Assembly (NCBI GenBank): GCA_963771845.1
Contig: CAVYVC010000017.1
Location: 62,001 to 126,000 of the forward strand
Length of the DNA: 64,000 bases
Direction of reading: 5' to 3'
Source: VAZQ01 sp963771845
GTDB taxonomy: Bacteria; Pseudomonadota; Alphaproteobacteria; Rhizobiales; Xanthobacteraceae
Shown: one piece after another, positions 27,340 through 36,676 of the stretch
Layout: each line of letters opens with the position of its first letter
Position numbering within the stretch: the stretch's first letter is position 1
The notes under the pieces: generated by a model
The model's input: the letters and a program-made list of their open reading frames with translations, nothing else
Databases searched by the model: none
What the model was told of the DNA's origin: nothing
Made by a program: the position numbers and the translations under genes

Positions 27340-28018
27340 TTATTGCGGATCTATTTTCGCGAGCTTCGCGAGCTCTCCCCACTTCTTGATTTCCTTCGGA
27401 AGGAAGTCGGCGAGCTCCTTTGCCCCGCCGGGAAATGGCGCGCCATGGCTGTTGGAAAGAAAGCGCCGGGTCGCATCCATTTCGACGATCTCGCCAAACC
27501 ATGATTCCAGTCGCGCCACGACCGGCGCGGGCGCCCCCGCCGGCAGGAACACGCCCCAGGTCGGCGCGATATCGAATTCAGCAATGCCGGCCGCCTCCGC
27601 CATGGGCGGCAGATCGACGCCGCTCACGCGCTCGCGCGAGGTGACCGCGAGCCCGCGCAGCCTGCCGCCTTCGAGCAACGGGGCTCCCTGCGTGAAATCA
27701 ATGAACTGGAAATCGAGCTCGCCGCTGAGCATCTGCGGCAACGCGTTGATGGAGCTGCGGTACGGGATGCCGACCGCCCGCAAGCCTGCACGCGCCTTGT
27801 AGAGCTCCGCCGATGCAAGCGCGGGCGGGCTGCCATAGCCGTAGCTCGCCAGCGCGCCCTTTGGCTTCATCGCGGCGGTGAGCTCCGCCACCGTCGTCCA
27901 TCCCGATTCCGCAGGCACCATCAGAATGAAATAACTCGCTGCAGCAAAGCGACCGGGGTAAAATCCTTGATCGGGTCGTAGGGCAGCTTCTTGAAATTGT
28001 AGAGATTGGCGGCGTGCG
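27340..28018 (-). pseudogene. Bug-family receptor, truncated and frameshifted
   Basis: The C-terminal three quarters read as a Bug receptor: ASYFILMVPAESGWTTVAEL, IPYRSSINALPQMLSGELDF, FIDFTQGAPLLEGGRLRG, FPGGAKELADFLPKEIKKW. Further upstream the similarity continues in another frame (SHAANLYNFKKLPYDPIKD, about 27955-28015), so one indel lies near 27930-27955. The signal peptide and first 100 or so residues are missing; a stop codon precedes SHAAN. It is a dead gene by two independent lesions. Confidence 0.82.
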
Positions 28019-28327
28019 ATGACGTCACTCACGTGATACAAGCCGGCTGCGGCCGCCAACAAGATAATCACCATTGCTATAATCATTCTGCGTGCCCGAT
28101 GGCGATAAGAGTTCGCATTTCCGGGCCCGCAGAAGGCAATCTCATTTCAGGAACCTTGCTCAGCCGAAGCGGTGACAGACGATGGCCTGCCGCGCTGCGA
28201 GGGCCGCCCGGTGAGGGCGGCTGAGCAGCAGCATCGCCGATCGCTGTCGCTTCGGGTGTTGTAAGCTGCGGCAACAAACAATCAGCCCCAAAGATTTCCC
28301 CCCAGAATCTGACTCTAAAGAATTTGC

Positions 28328-28356
28328 TTGACTTTCCGAAACATTCCTGATATAGA
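28328..28356 (+). promoter_or_regulatory. Sigma-70 type promoter
   Basis: TTGACT (28328-28333), a 17-bp spacer, and TATAGA (28351-28356) form the best housekeeping promoter in this region. The expected start is near 28363. Confidence 0.6.
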
Positions 28357-28362
28357 AATCGC

Positions 28363-28412
28363 TATCGTGATAACACTGTGTGAGCCCGGACGCCCGGCGT
28401 GCCGGGTTTTTT
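28363..28412 (+). ncRNA. Candidate short RNA or attenuated leader of about 50 nt
   Basis: Transcription from the promoter at 28328-28356 would meet, after about 30 nt, the hairpin CCCGGC-gt-GCCGGG (28393-28406) followed by six T residues (28407-28412), a standard intrinsic terminator. No open reading frame fits in the interval. The product would be a very short RNA, or this could be the leader of a lost gene. I do not recognise a known RNA family. Confidence 0.4.
28393..28412 (+). terminator. Intrinsic terminator
   Basis: Stem CCCGGC / GCCGGG with a TTTTTT tail; the effective stem is probably five base pairs with a four-base loop. Confidence 0.6.
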
Positions 28413-28805
28413 CATGCGTGCACGTCGGCAACACGACGTCCGGCCGCATCGCAGTCGCAATCCGCATCCGCCGTTTGTTGCAAAAAGGAGCACCTTCACG
28501 CGGCGCGATTTTTACCAAAATTACCAAACTACCAAACAAAGCCAACGGACGAAAAGCTTTATCGACGAAGGAGTTATCTGTGAGGGCTGCTTCACACAGC
28601 GCTTGCGGTGCCGATGGTTTCATGACGATTAGCTCGCCGCCTCCAAGTACTCAAAGGAAGCCATGCAATTTTGCCTATCTAATCGGCAGCAGCCGGGTTC
28701 GCAATCTCCGCCCGGCTTCCCTGCTATCTCTCTGTATTGCCGCAATTGCCCTGTTCCCGCCTCTGTTCTTTTTTTGGCAAGTCCGCATTTTCCGGCCACT
28801 TCTTG

Positions 28806-28857
28806 CGCGCCGCCCTGTATTTTTATTGTTATTTACAATGAATACAGGCGCGGCGCG
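28806..28857. repeat. 16-bp inverted repeat with AT-rich loop
   Basis: The left arm CGCGCCGCCCTGTATT pairs with AATACAGG-C-GCGGCGCG, with one bulged C, around an AT-rich loop of about 18 bases. No T-run follows on either side, so it does not look like a normal terminator. It could be the end or core of a small mobile element. Confidence 0.5.
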
Positions 28858-29064
28858 ATGAAAGGAGCCGTTTCGGCGCTGCATTTAAGTCATAGCTGAC
28901 GAATACTCACGAATACTCTTGGGTTCGTTTTGGCAAAAGAACCGATTCAGTCTGTTTGCCGAGGCGCGCTCGCGCAAGCTGCAACCGGCTATTTGGCTGG
29001 TATCGATCCGCTTGACGCGAGGCGCCGCTTTGTAGACGCGCCACAAATGATAACACGAGAATTC

Positions 29065-29167
29065 GTAGCCCGGATTAAGCGCGCCGGAGCGTTAGCGACG
29101 GCGGCGAAATCCGGGAATAGCGACCCCGGATTTGCGCTTGCGCTTTGCGCAAGCTCAATCCGGGCTA
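29065..29167. repeat. gtagccc-type palindromic repeat, copy 2 (long)
   Basis: Starts gtagcccggatt and ends aatccgggctac, perfectly complementary outer arms of 12 bases, with an inner ccggattt/aaatccgg arm in between. It is the clearest and longest copy of the family in this window and may be two nested units. Confidence 0.75.
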
Positions 29168-29402
29168 CTTGGCTGGAGGACGTGGATAAGCGCTGGGCGG
29201 ACCCGGCGGCGGTTCGTCCGCGCCGGGAAATTCGCCTGGTACTTTGGGCCTGTCCTGGCATAGGATTGCGGCCAGCCTTGAGGGGTCGGGGCGAGCGGCA
29301 TGGCCGCCGCACAGAGCGTTTCAGGCGTGGCAAGCCCGACGAACCCATCGGGAGCATTCCAAGCCGCGGGCCCTGGCTCTGGGAAGCCGCGGGCGGTTGG
29401 CG

Positions 29403-29720
29403 ATGCTAAATTTGGACTGGCATTTCTTTCCCGTTTTCGACCGCCTCGACCCAGCCACCGCCTATCCGGGCACCTACAATTTAGGATTGGTTGCCACGTC
29501 GGTGGCGATCGCGATCCTGGCGGTCATTCGTCGCTCTTTCAATTTCCGGGCGCATCGTCGCCGCCACGACGCCGCTCGCCCGCTACGCCTGGACCAGCGC
29601 GGGCGCGATCAGCTTGGGCGGCGGCATCTGGTCAATGCACTTCGTCGGCATGTTGGCGTTTTCGCTGCCCTGCGGGATCACCTATGAGCTGCCGTTCGAT
29701 CATCGAAGCGCACGGAGGAC
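29403..29720 (+). pseudogene. MHYT-domain membrane protein fragment, frameshifted
   Basis: The frame from ATG 29403 reads LDWHFFPVFDRLDPATAYPG and NLGLVATSVAIAILA. The similarity then moves to another frame near 29530, giving ALSISGRIVAATTPLARYAW and LGGGIWSMHFVGMLAFSLPC, the diagnostic MHYT motif with its histidine and tyrosine neighbours. MHYT domains are membrane sensors usually joined to GGDEF/EAL or histidine kinase domains; nothing of those remains after about 29720. The fragment represents the first three membrane helices of such a protein. Confidence 0.72.
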
Positions 29721-29971
29721 GATAATGGGCCTGCACGAACGTGCCCTGCGGCGCCATCTTTCAATTCACAGTGCCTGCCCACCCAGATACTGGGTCGTGA
29801 TTTTTCCCATTCTCAGGCCGGTCCGTGCTGATTACCGGCACTGCATGAGTGAGCTTTTGGCGCATCGCTTCAGTATCGTGACATCTGCTTGCGACGCATA
29901 AGCTGACGCAATCGGGAAGTTTAGGGCCTTCCTTGCAAGCATATCGGGACCGACAGCCTATTGGTTTCTTG

Positions 29972-30728
29972 TCACAAGTGCCACGTAACAAACCGTCGCT
30001 CCAGAAACTCAACGGCATAAAAAAAGCGCAATGCTGATGAAGGTAAGAAGAATAATGGCCGCAAATGCCAAAGGCGTCAGTGATTGGGCCGTGGAAATCA
30101 AGATCATGTAACCGAGCCCTTCCTGGGCCGCGACAAATTCTCCAATGACCGCTCCAATTACCGCAAAGGTGATGGCAATCTTGCAACCAGTAAACAGGTA
30201 AGGCGTAGCGAATGGCGCACGCACGCGACGGAAGATCACAAACTCGGAAGCTTTCAACGAGTGCATGAGATCGAGCATGGGCTTGGGCACCGCTTCAAGG
30301 CCGGCCACGACATTCACGAGAATCGGGAAGAAGCACACCAGAATCACAATCACGATCTTCGGCGCGGTTCCGACGCCGAGCCACAGAATAACCAACGGCG
30401 CAAGGGCCACTTTCGGTATCGATTGCAAGCCGAGAGGATCGGATAGATCACCCGCCGCAGCACGAGGTGAAAGCGATCACGATCGCGAGCGGCAACGAAA
30501 GAACAAGCGCCAGCAGGAAACCGACCAGAGTTTCCGCTATCGTGATATAGCTATTATAAATCAGATCGGGCGCCCAGTCTGCTCGCAGTCGCGGCAATCA
30601 ATGTCGGCGCCGGCAGTATCCAGCTCGGGACATGCAAACGTACGCACGCTCAGCTCCCACAAGATCAGCAACGCAACATACATTGAGGGCGTCGTGGCTG
30701 CGCCGCAGAAAATGCGCGATCCGATCAT
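29972..30728 (-). pseudogene. ABC transporter permease (SsuC/TauC type), multiply frameshifted
   Basis: Reading from ATG 30728: MIGSRIFCGAATTPSMYVAL and PSWILPAPTLIA in one frame, ETLVGFLLALVLSLPLAI in the next, then SIPKVALAPLVILWLGVG through the EAA-like region and FAAIILLTFISIALF in a third. The end FYAVEFLERRFVTW is restored only by correcting a run of seven T (A on the plus strand, 30019-30025). At least three indels are needed. This is the membrane subunit of the NMT1/THI5-type importer whose other genes lie upstream. The gene is otherwise full length. Confidence 0.8.
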
Positions 30729-30731
30729 CGG

Positions 30732-31569
30732 TCAGACCTGTTTTCGCCTGAAAATCAAGTCACGCGCCATCTGCTTGATCTCCAGAAAGCGTTGACTTTT
30801 AGCCGTATCCACATCACGCGGGCACGGCAGATCGATGCCGATATCCAAGCAGGATGCGACCTGGCCGTTGCGACATTACGATCAGCCGGTCGCCAAGTAG
30901 AATTGCCTCGTCGATGTCGTGGGTAATCAGAATTGCCGTTCGGGCCAACTCCTGCCAAAGGCGGGAGAGCTCAAGTGAAAGCTCTTCACGGTGAACGCAT
31001 CGAGCGCGCCGAACGGCTCGTCGAGGAGCAGCAGTTCGCGGATCCGGCAGCAGCGCGCGGCAAAAGGCGGCCCTTTGCTTCATTCCTCCGGAGAGCATAT
31101 GAGGTTTGTGATCTGCGAAGTCTTTGAGCCCGGTCAAATCCAGCAACCATCGCGCACGCTCCAAAGAGGCCGCCCTTGGCAGCGAAAAAACGTCGGCTGG
31201 GAGCATGACGTTTTCCAGCAGGCTCGCCCAGGGCAGAAGAACGTGGTCTTGAAACATGATCCCGACTTGTCGCGACGGACCGTCGAGATCGGCACCATAT
31301 CGCTGCAGACGGCCTTCCGAGGGCCGGTCCAATCCGCTGATCAAGCGCAGGAGAGTAGACTTGCCGCACCCGGAGGGACCTACGATGGAGACAAAGCTCG
31401 CGCTCGCGATTGCAAGGTCGATCGGTCCCAATGCTCGCAATTCGCCAAAGTACTTGCTGACGTTTGATAGCTCGATAAGGGGCGCGTCATTTCGGCTCTG
31501 CTCGGCCGTGCTCGCACTCTCGGCTGTAGGGGATGATGCCACCAAGCCCGCGCCGACATGCTTCATCAT
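30732..31569 (-). pseudogene. ABC transporter ATPase (SsuB/TauB type), frameshifted across Walker B
   Basis: Walker A GPSGCGKST and signature MLSGGMKQRAAFCRALL are intact, but the Walker B segment is out of frame: ELLLLDEPFGALDAFT is seen only in the next frame between two compensating indels (about 30990 and 31040). After these, ITHDIDEAILLGDRL is back in frame. A third shift near 30848 hides the genuine tail (GIDLPCPRDVDTAKSQRFL). As sequenced, the protein would lack its catalytic glutamate. Its start overlaps the stop of the receptor gene (ATGA) and its true stop lies four bases before the permease start. Confidence 0.82.
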
Positions 31570-32538
31570 TCCAGAAAACCCGGCACGTATACTTCCTTCG
31601 GGTCGACGGCTCGCTTTAGAGGATATGCATTTTTCATCACTTCGATTGTATTTTTCATGCCTTTTTCGTCAATTTCACCTATCTTGCGACCTGGCACATC
31701 GGCTATTTCCCGCACCAATTGCGTTTCGCCCTTTGCCACCTCGGTGGTCACCTCCTTGTGGTAATTATGCATGATCTCGCCCGCCTCATCAGGATGAGCA
31801 AAGGCATACTGTGCGCCCTTTAAGGTGGCTCGTACAAACGCCTTGATCATGCCGGGCTGTTCTTGATGGTCTCTTCGGTAACGATGATGCCGTTGCCATA
31901 ATAATCCATCCCGGCATCTTTGTAGGCAAACCGGACAACCTTATTAGGCTTTACACCGGCTTCGATCAGCGGTTGGCCGACGATAAATTGGCCGATTGCG
32001 TCCACGCGATGGGTCCCCAACAACGAGGTGAGGGCGGAGCCTTCAGCCGATATCCACTTGACTTTATTCGTGTCAATTCCGGCAGCGAGCGCGTACGAAT
32101 TGAAAATCAGCCGCTGCGCGCCAAAAGGCGCATCCGCAACCGTTTTGCCTTCAAGATCCTTAGCTGTCTTGATGCCGCTGTCGGCAAGAGCGAACACCGC
32201 GTGCGGAGGCTTTGCATAGACGATGGCAACGAGTTTAACCGGAATGGAGTCGTTTGCGCGAGCAAGGATCACTGCGCCCGCATCAGCGAAGCCGATCTGG
32301 GCAGCACCTGTCGCAACCTTCTTGACGGCATCAATCGAGCCCTGCCCGCGGATAATATTTACGTTCAAGCCCTTCTGCTTTATAGAAGCCTTTATCGAGA
32401 GCGACAAAGAAATAGGAATGCCGGCCATTAAAACCGAAATCGGTGATGAACGTTAATCGGTGGTCTGCGCGGCGGCGATACGGCCGAAGACCATCAGCAC
32501 CGCTGTGCAAGCAGCAATCGAGCGAGCATTTTCATCAT
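31566..32538 (-). pseudogene. NMT1/THI5-like ABC substrate-binding protein, frameshifted
   Basis: Start at ATG 32538 or 32535 behind AGGGGAG. The signal-peptide region, then TFITDFGFNGRHSYFFVALD, then VNIIRGQGSIDAVKKVATGA and the central part to TEETIKNSP, and finally MIKAFVRATLKGAQYAFAHP to the stop at 31566 are in different frames. Four single-base shifts (about 32500, 32455, 32370 and 31853) must be corrected. The family binds pyrimidines, aromatic sulfonates, nitrile-type compounds or similar ligands. It is the first gene of the receptor-ATPase-permease operon. Confidence 0.82.
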
Positions 32539-32856
32539 AACTCCCCTGAAGGTCGCGCAAGTTCTTATCATCCATGAGCGGCGGCGAGGCCGGCCATTTC
32601 GTTCAAGATCGAATGTTCAAACGCTAGCCAAGTGCCCAAGGCGGTCAATGGATTTTCTCTCACTCGCCGCTTACGGCAAGCTGCGGAGTATCGCTCGAGC
32701 CAGGGCGGCAGCGCGTCGATTGCTTGCGAACGTGGCTGCAAGCTCGACGGCCTCTTGTTAGTAATCCGGAATTGTTCGGATCGCGAATGAACTCGACAAA
32801 AGGCCGCGTCCCAAGAAGAACGCAGCGGACAATCTCTTCTCGCAACCACCGGTGAG
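32539..32856. other. Intergenic region between divergent receptor and monooxygenase genes
   Basis: No gene-like frame or clear repeat was seen in these 318 bases. It should hold the promoters of both divergent units. I could not identify a confident operator. Confidence 0.5.
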
Positions 32857-33984
32857 ATGGATAGGAAGATGCGTATTGCGGTTGTTGGCGCCGGAATCGG
32901 AGGATTGAGTGTGGCTGGCTTTCTCCAACGAGGTGGCTTCGACGTGACCCTCTACGAACAAGCACGCGCTTTCTCGCGGCTCGGCGCAGGCATTACGCTC
33001 AGCGCGAACGTAACGAAGCCGCTTCGGCGGCTCGGCATCGAGGACGCACTGGTCACGGCCGGAATCAAGCCGCACAGCTATATCAGCCGTACTTGGGATA
33101 CCGGGGAAATCGTCTACGAGCTGGTCTTTGATGGCAAGAGCGAGAAGAGATTCGGTGGCCCGTACCTCGGTATCCACCGCGGCGACCTGCATGCCGTGCT
33201 GGCGCAGGCAATCTCGCCCGAAACCGTGGCGTACGATCATCGGCTGATCAAGCTTGAGGAAACCGGCTCGTCGGTCCGCCTCGTCTTCGAAAACGGCAGG
33301 ATCGCCGAAGCCGACATCGTGATCGGCGCTGACGGCATTCATTCCAAAATTCGCGAATATCTGCTCGGAACCGAACCGCTGCGCTTCATCGGCGCCGCCG
33401 CCTATCGGTCGATCTTTCCCACGGAAAGACTGAACGGGCTTGCGATACCCGACTGTACCAAGTGGTGGGGTCCCGATCGGCATATCCTTCCTTATTTCAT
33501 GCGAAGCAAGCGCGACGAGGTTTATGTGATCGGCGTCGTTCCCCGGCGCACATGGGAAACCGAGGAAGCGTCAAGCCAGTCGTCCCGCGACGAGTTCATG
33601 GCTCTGTTCGAAGGCTTTCATCCTGATCTCGTTCGTGTTCTGCAAGGAACAGACGAAGTAAGCGTCTGGCCGATCTTCGATCGTGAGCGCAACGATAAAT
33701 GGAGTGGTGGCCGGATCGTGCTGCTCGGCGACGCCTGCCATCCCATGCGACCTTTCATGGGGGCTGGCGGCGCTATGGCGGTCGAAGACGCTGTAATTCT
33801 GAGTCGATGCCTGAACGAGTACGCAGAGTCTGGCGGAGGCCTTTCGGTCGTACGAAAGCACGCGAATTTCGCGGGTCGCCGAGACCCAACGCATTTCGAT
33901 CGAAAACAGCTGGATGGCGGGATCGACCGAAACAGATTGGTATTATGTTATGATGCGTGTACCGCGCCGCTCGCAAAACCGTAA
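32857..33984 (+). pseudogene. FAD-dependent aromatic monooxygenase (NicC / salicylate hydroxylase-like), frameshifted near its end
   Basis: About 375 residues. It shows the FAD dinucleotide motif RIAVVGAGIGGLSVAGFLQ, the DG motif ADIVIGADGIHS and the second FAD motif GRIVLLGDACHPMRPFMGAG. Between about 33850 and 33945 the frame is shifted: the alternate frame reads STRISRVAETQRISIE and SWMAGSTETDWYY, family sequence, before the original frame returns with YDACTAPLA and stops normally. Two compensating indels thus scramble about 32 residues. The C-terminal pattern resembles 6-hydroxynicotinate 3-monooxygenase. With the neighbouring NMT1 importer it suggests catabolism of an N-heterocyclic or hydroxylated aromatic acid. 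Confidence 0.8.
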
Positions 33985-34022
33985 TACACTTTGTTGGCAG
34001 CTGGTGACCCAAGAGACGAAAC

Positions 34023-34954
34023 ATGGCCGAGCCGAAGCCGCAATCTATGATCGCGCGAGACCTGGTCGGATATGGCGAATTTCCTCCCGATCCCAAATGG
34101 CCGGGGGGAGCCAAAATCGCGGTGAATTTCAATCTCAACGTGGAAGCCGGCGGCGAGCTAACTCTGGCGAACGGCGATGACAGCTCGGAAGGCACGCTCA
34201 ATGACATTGGCTTCGGGCCGAAGCAGGGCATCCGTGTCCCTCTGGTCGAATCGGCTTTCGAATATGGCAGCCGACGTGGCGTGTGGCGCGTGCTCGATAT
34301 CTTTCGTGAATTCAAAATCAATATCAGCGTGCTCGCTGTTGCTCGTGGTCTCGAGCAAGTGCCTAAACTGGCGCATGCCTTCGTCGAACGCGGCCATGAA
34401 ATCGTCAGCCATGGCTACCGATGGATTGATTATTGCGAGGTAGCGGAAGAGATCGAACGAGAGCATATAAGGCGAGCGATTTATATTATTGAGAATCTCA
34501 CATGGGTCGCGCCCGATCGGTTGGATGACCGGACGACCCGGGCCGAACACACGGCGGTTGCTGGTGGAAGCCGGCGGTTTTCTCTATGACCGCAATTTAC
34601 TCGCGGATGAAATCCCGTATTGGGTGCTCGTTGGAGAGCGACCGCATCTCGTGATCTCCATATTCCTACGAGGCCAATGACAATCGCTTTAATGAGAACA
34701 GCGGCTTCTCGACCGGCGAGCAGTTCTTTTCGTACATGCGCGACGCATTCGACACTTTGCGCCGCGAAGGAGCAAATGGCTCCGCCAAGTTGTTATCGAT
34801 CGGACTCCACGACCGCCTCATCGGAAGGCCGGGAAGATGCACGGGGCTTGTTAGGCTTCTTGATTACATGCAAGCCTTTGACGATGTCTGGTTCTGTACC
34901 GGTGCCCAGGTTGCGCAACATTGGCAAAAACAGTACCCCTTTCCGTCGAACTAG
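34023..34954 (+). pseudogene. Polysaccharide deacetylase family (PuuE-like), frameshifted
   Basis: The start frame (MAEPKPQSMIARDLVGYG) carries family motifs VNFNLNVEAGGE, the EYGSRRGVWRVLDIF segment and HEIVSHGYRWIDY. Near 34500 it changes frame to PIGWMTGRPGPNTRRLLVEA and GGFLYDRNL, and near 34655 again to SYEANDNRFNENSGFSTGEQ, ending with DDVWFCTGAQVAQHWQ at 34954. With two indels corrected it is a normal protein of about 310 residues. Family members include allantoinase PuuE and cyclic imide or N-acyl hydrolases, fitting ring-opening steps downstream of a heteroaromatic hydroxylase. Confidence 0.82.
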
Positions 34955-34965
34955 GTTCGCTGCGC

Positions 34966-36126
34966 TCAGGCGTGCGCTCCGCATGCGAGCGACCGGAACA
35001 CCGTGAGAAATCGATCGATGTCTTCCTCGTCGTTGTAGACGTGTGGGCTCACGCGCATGCGGCCGATACGAGACGCGACATAGATCTGCTCTGCCGCGAG
35101 CCGCTCAATCAGCCGCTGCGGCATGCCATGGGGGAAACGCAGGCTCAGGATATGCGGCGCTCGCACTGCATCATCCGGGACGATCACGCCGCGATTGCGC
35201 AGTCCATCCGCCAGTCGACCCGTGAGCGCCCGCATCCGTTCCGCGACAGCGCCGCTTGTCCATTGCGCCACCATCTCCATTCCGATCGAGGCCATTTCCA
35301 GCGAGATGAAATGATCGCGTTCGCCCATGTCGAAGCGCCGAGCGCCTTGCACAAATTCAAGGTCGCGGAAATAGACATCGTGCTCTGAGCTGATGCCGCA
35401 GCGGCCATAGCTCGTCTGCTCGAGCGGTATGCCCTCCTGCTGACGTTTCGCAATATAAAGAAAGGCACGGCCGTAGGGGCCAAGCAGCCACTTGTAGGTG
35501 GGGAAGACGAGGAAATCGGGATCGATCCTGTGTACATCAAGCCTGATGGCGCCGGCCGCCTGCGTCGCATCGACGAGCAGCGCTGCCCCGCACCGGCGGA
35601 GCGCAGCCGCGACTGCCTCGAGGTCGATCATCCCGCCGTCGGACCAATGAACGCATGAAATGGAGGCAAGCGCGACGGGCGGCGCATGCGGCCGCTCGAT
35701 TGATGTCAGGATTGCCGCCGTCCAATTTCCGTCAGTAGGCTGAGGCACAACGTCGACAATGAACTGGGCAAGTGGCGCCCGCGTCAGCCATTCCAGCACC
35801 GCCGAGGAATGCTCGTTCTGCAAAACCAAAACGCGCGAGCCTGCGGGATTGTTCAATATCTTTGCTGCGGTTGCCACCCCATAGCTCACCGACGAAATCA
35901 GCGCGACGTCTTCGGGATCGGCGTTGATCACCTTCGCCGCGGCACGGCGTGCACGTTCGTGTTGCTCTCGTGCAAAAGCGGGATCAATCAACCAGGGCTG
36001 TCCTTTGCGGGCGGCGCCTGCGCGACCAGCGTCCTGTGCGGCAATGGGCAACGGGCTCCATGAAGCCGCATTGAGATAGCAAACATTTCGGGGAATGTTG
36101 AACAGGGCGCGTTGCGATGGCAGCAT
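34966..36126 (-). CDS. Class V aminotransferase (PLP-dependent, isopenicillin-N-epimerase / cysteine-desulfurase-like)
   Basis: A 386-residue fold-type I PLP enzyme from ATG 36126. It shows the CYLNAASWSPLP start, the SSVSYGVATAAKIL phosphate-binding region, SCVHWSDGGMIDLEAV, LLVDATQAAGAIRLDV with the cofactor-contacting aspartate, and the PLP lysine in FPTYKWLLGPYG. The C-terminal domain carries the conserved arginine in GRMRVSPHVYNDEEDID. It is intact, in contrast to the genes just upstream. Reaction not predictable: desulfurase, epimerase or lyase. Confidence 0.85.
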   Translation of the reverse strand: MLPSQRALFNIPRNVCYLNAASWSPLPIAAQDAGRAGAARKGQPWLIDPAFAREQHERARRAAAKVINADPEDVALISSVSYGVATAAKILNNPAGSRVLVLQNEHSSAVLEWLTRAPLAQFIVDVVPQPTDGNWTAAILTSIERPHAPPVALASISCVHWSDGGMIDLEAVAAALRRCGAALLVDATQAAGAIRLDVHRIDPDFLVFPTYKWLLGPYGRAFLYIAKRQQEGIPLEQTSYGRCGISSEHDVYFRDLEFVQGARRFDMGERDHFISLEMASIGMEMVAQWTSGAVAERMRALTGRLADGLRNRGVIVPDDAVRAPHILSLRFPHGMPQRLIERLAAEQIYVASRIGRMRVSPHVYNDEEDIDRFLTVFRSLACGAHA

Positions 36127-36266
36127 TTCGGGACCTCGCGGCGGCGCTCCACCGAATCGATTACGGCCCCGCACGCAAATGCCGGAGCGAACAGGCGACC
36201 AAATAAGAAAGGCATCGCCTCAATAGCCGGGATGATTAGCCCGCCATTTCGCCTCGGATCAAGTGG

Positions 36267-36671
36267 TCACGAGGCGTCGAGCTTTCGCTGCACGCGCTCA
36301 TCGAAGCGGGCGACATTGACCACGACGCGCTGATGTGAGCCCCCGCCGATCGGCTCCTTCTCGTCATGCGCATGCACGCGAAACGAGAGCGTGCGGCTGT
36401 CAACGGCGATCAGCTCGCAACTCGCCACGATCCGCATGCCGACCGGGGTGGCGGCAAAATGCCGTATGTCGAGATGGATGCCAAGGCTTTGATAACCGTG
36501 CGGCAGAAGGTGCTCGACCGCTGCGAGCGCCGCCGCCTCCATGACGTTGATCATCACCGGCGTGGCCAGAACGCCCACGCGCCCGCTGCCGACGCGGGGC
36601 GCCGTATGCTCGATCCCGACCAGCAGATCGGCCGATCCCTTCAGTCCGACTGTGAGCTTGGAAAGGTCCAC
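36267..36671 (-). CDS. Hot-dog thioesterase (fluoroacetyl-CoA thioesterase FlK-like)
   Basis: A 134-residue protein from GTG 36671, five bases after the upstream Bug receptor stop. The PS-like pattern GVLATPVMINVMEAAALAAVE followed by GTHLDI-type sequence (GIHLDIRHFAATPVGMRI) matches the FlK-like hot-dog family, in which the glutamate or threonine and histidine positions act on the thioester. Such enzymes remove inhibitory or stray acyl-CoAs. Co-transcribed with the Bug receptor. Confidence 0.8.
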   Translation of the reverse strand: MDLSKLTVGLKGSADLLVGIEHTAPRVGSGRVGVLATPVMINVMEAAALAAVEHLLPHGYQSLGIHLDIRHFAATPVGMRIVASCELIAVDSRTLSFRVHAHDEKEPIGGGSHQRVVVNVARFDERVQRKLDAS

Positions 36672-36676
36672 TTTGC

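Larger units (their letters stand above)
28019..29402. other. 1.4-kb region without a convincing gene
   Basis: The composition is patchier and AT-richer than the rest of the window, and open frames here show no recognisable protein character. It contains a GCCGCCC-ggtga-GGGCGGC hairpin (28203-28221, no T-run), a strong promoter and terminator pair (28328-28412), short ACCAAA repeats around 28511-28540, a 16-bp inverted repeat with AT-rich loop (28806-28857) and a gtagccc palindrome (29065-29167). It may be an island of former mobile DNA. Confidence 0.6.

Noticed and set aside
28511..28540. ACCAAA short tandem repeats as an operator
   Set aside because: Three imperfect copies only, with irregular spacing and no adjacent gene; probably chance in an AT-rich patch.
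28328..28861. 177-codon frame beginning at the sigma-70 promoter
   Set aside because: It starts within the -35 element, crosses an intrinsic terminator and has no coherent protein features.
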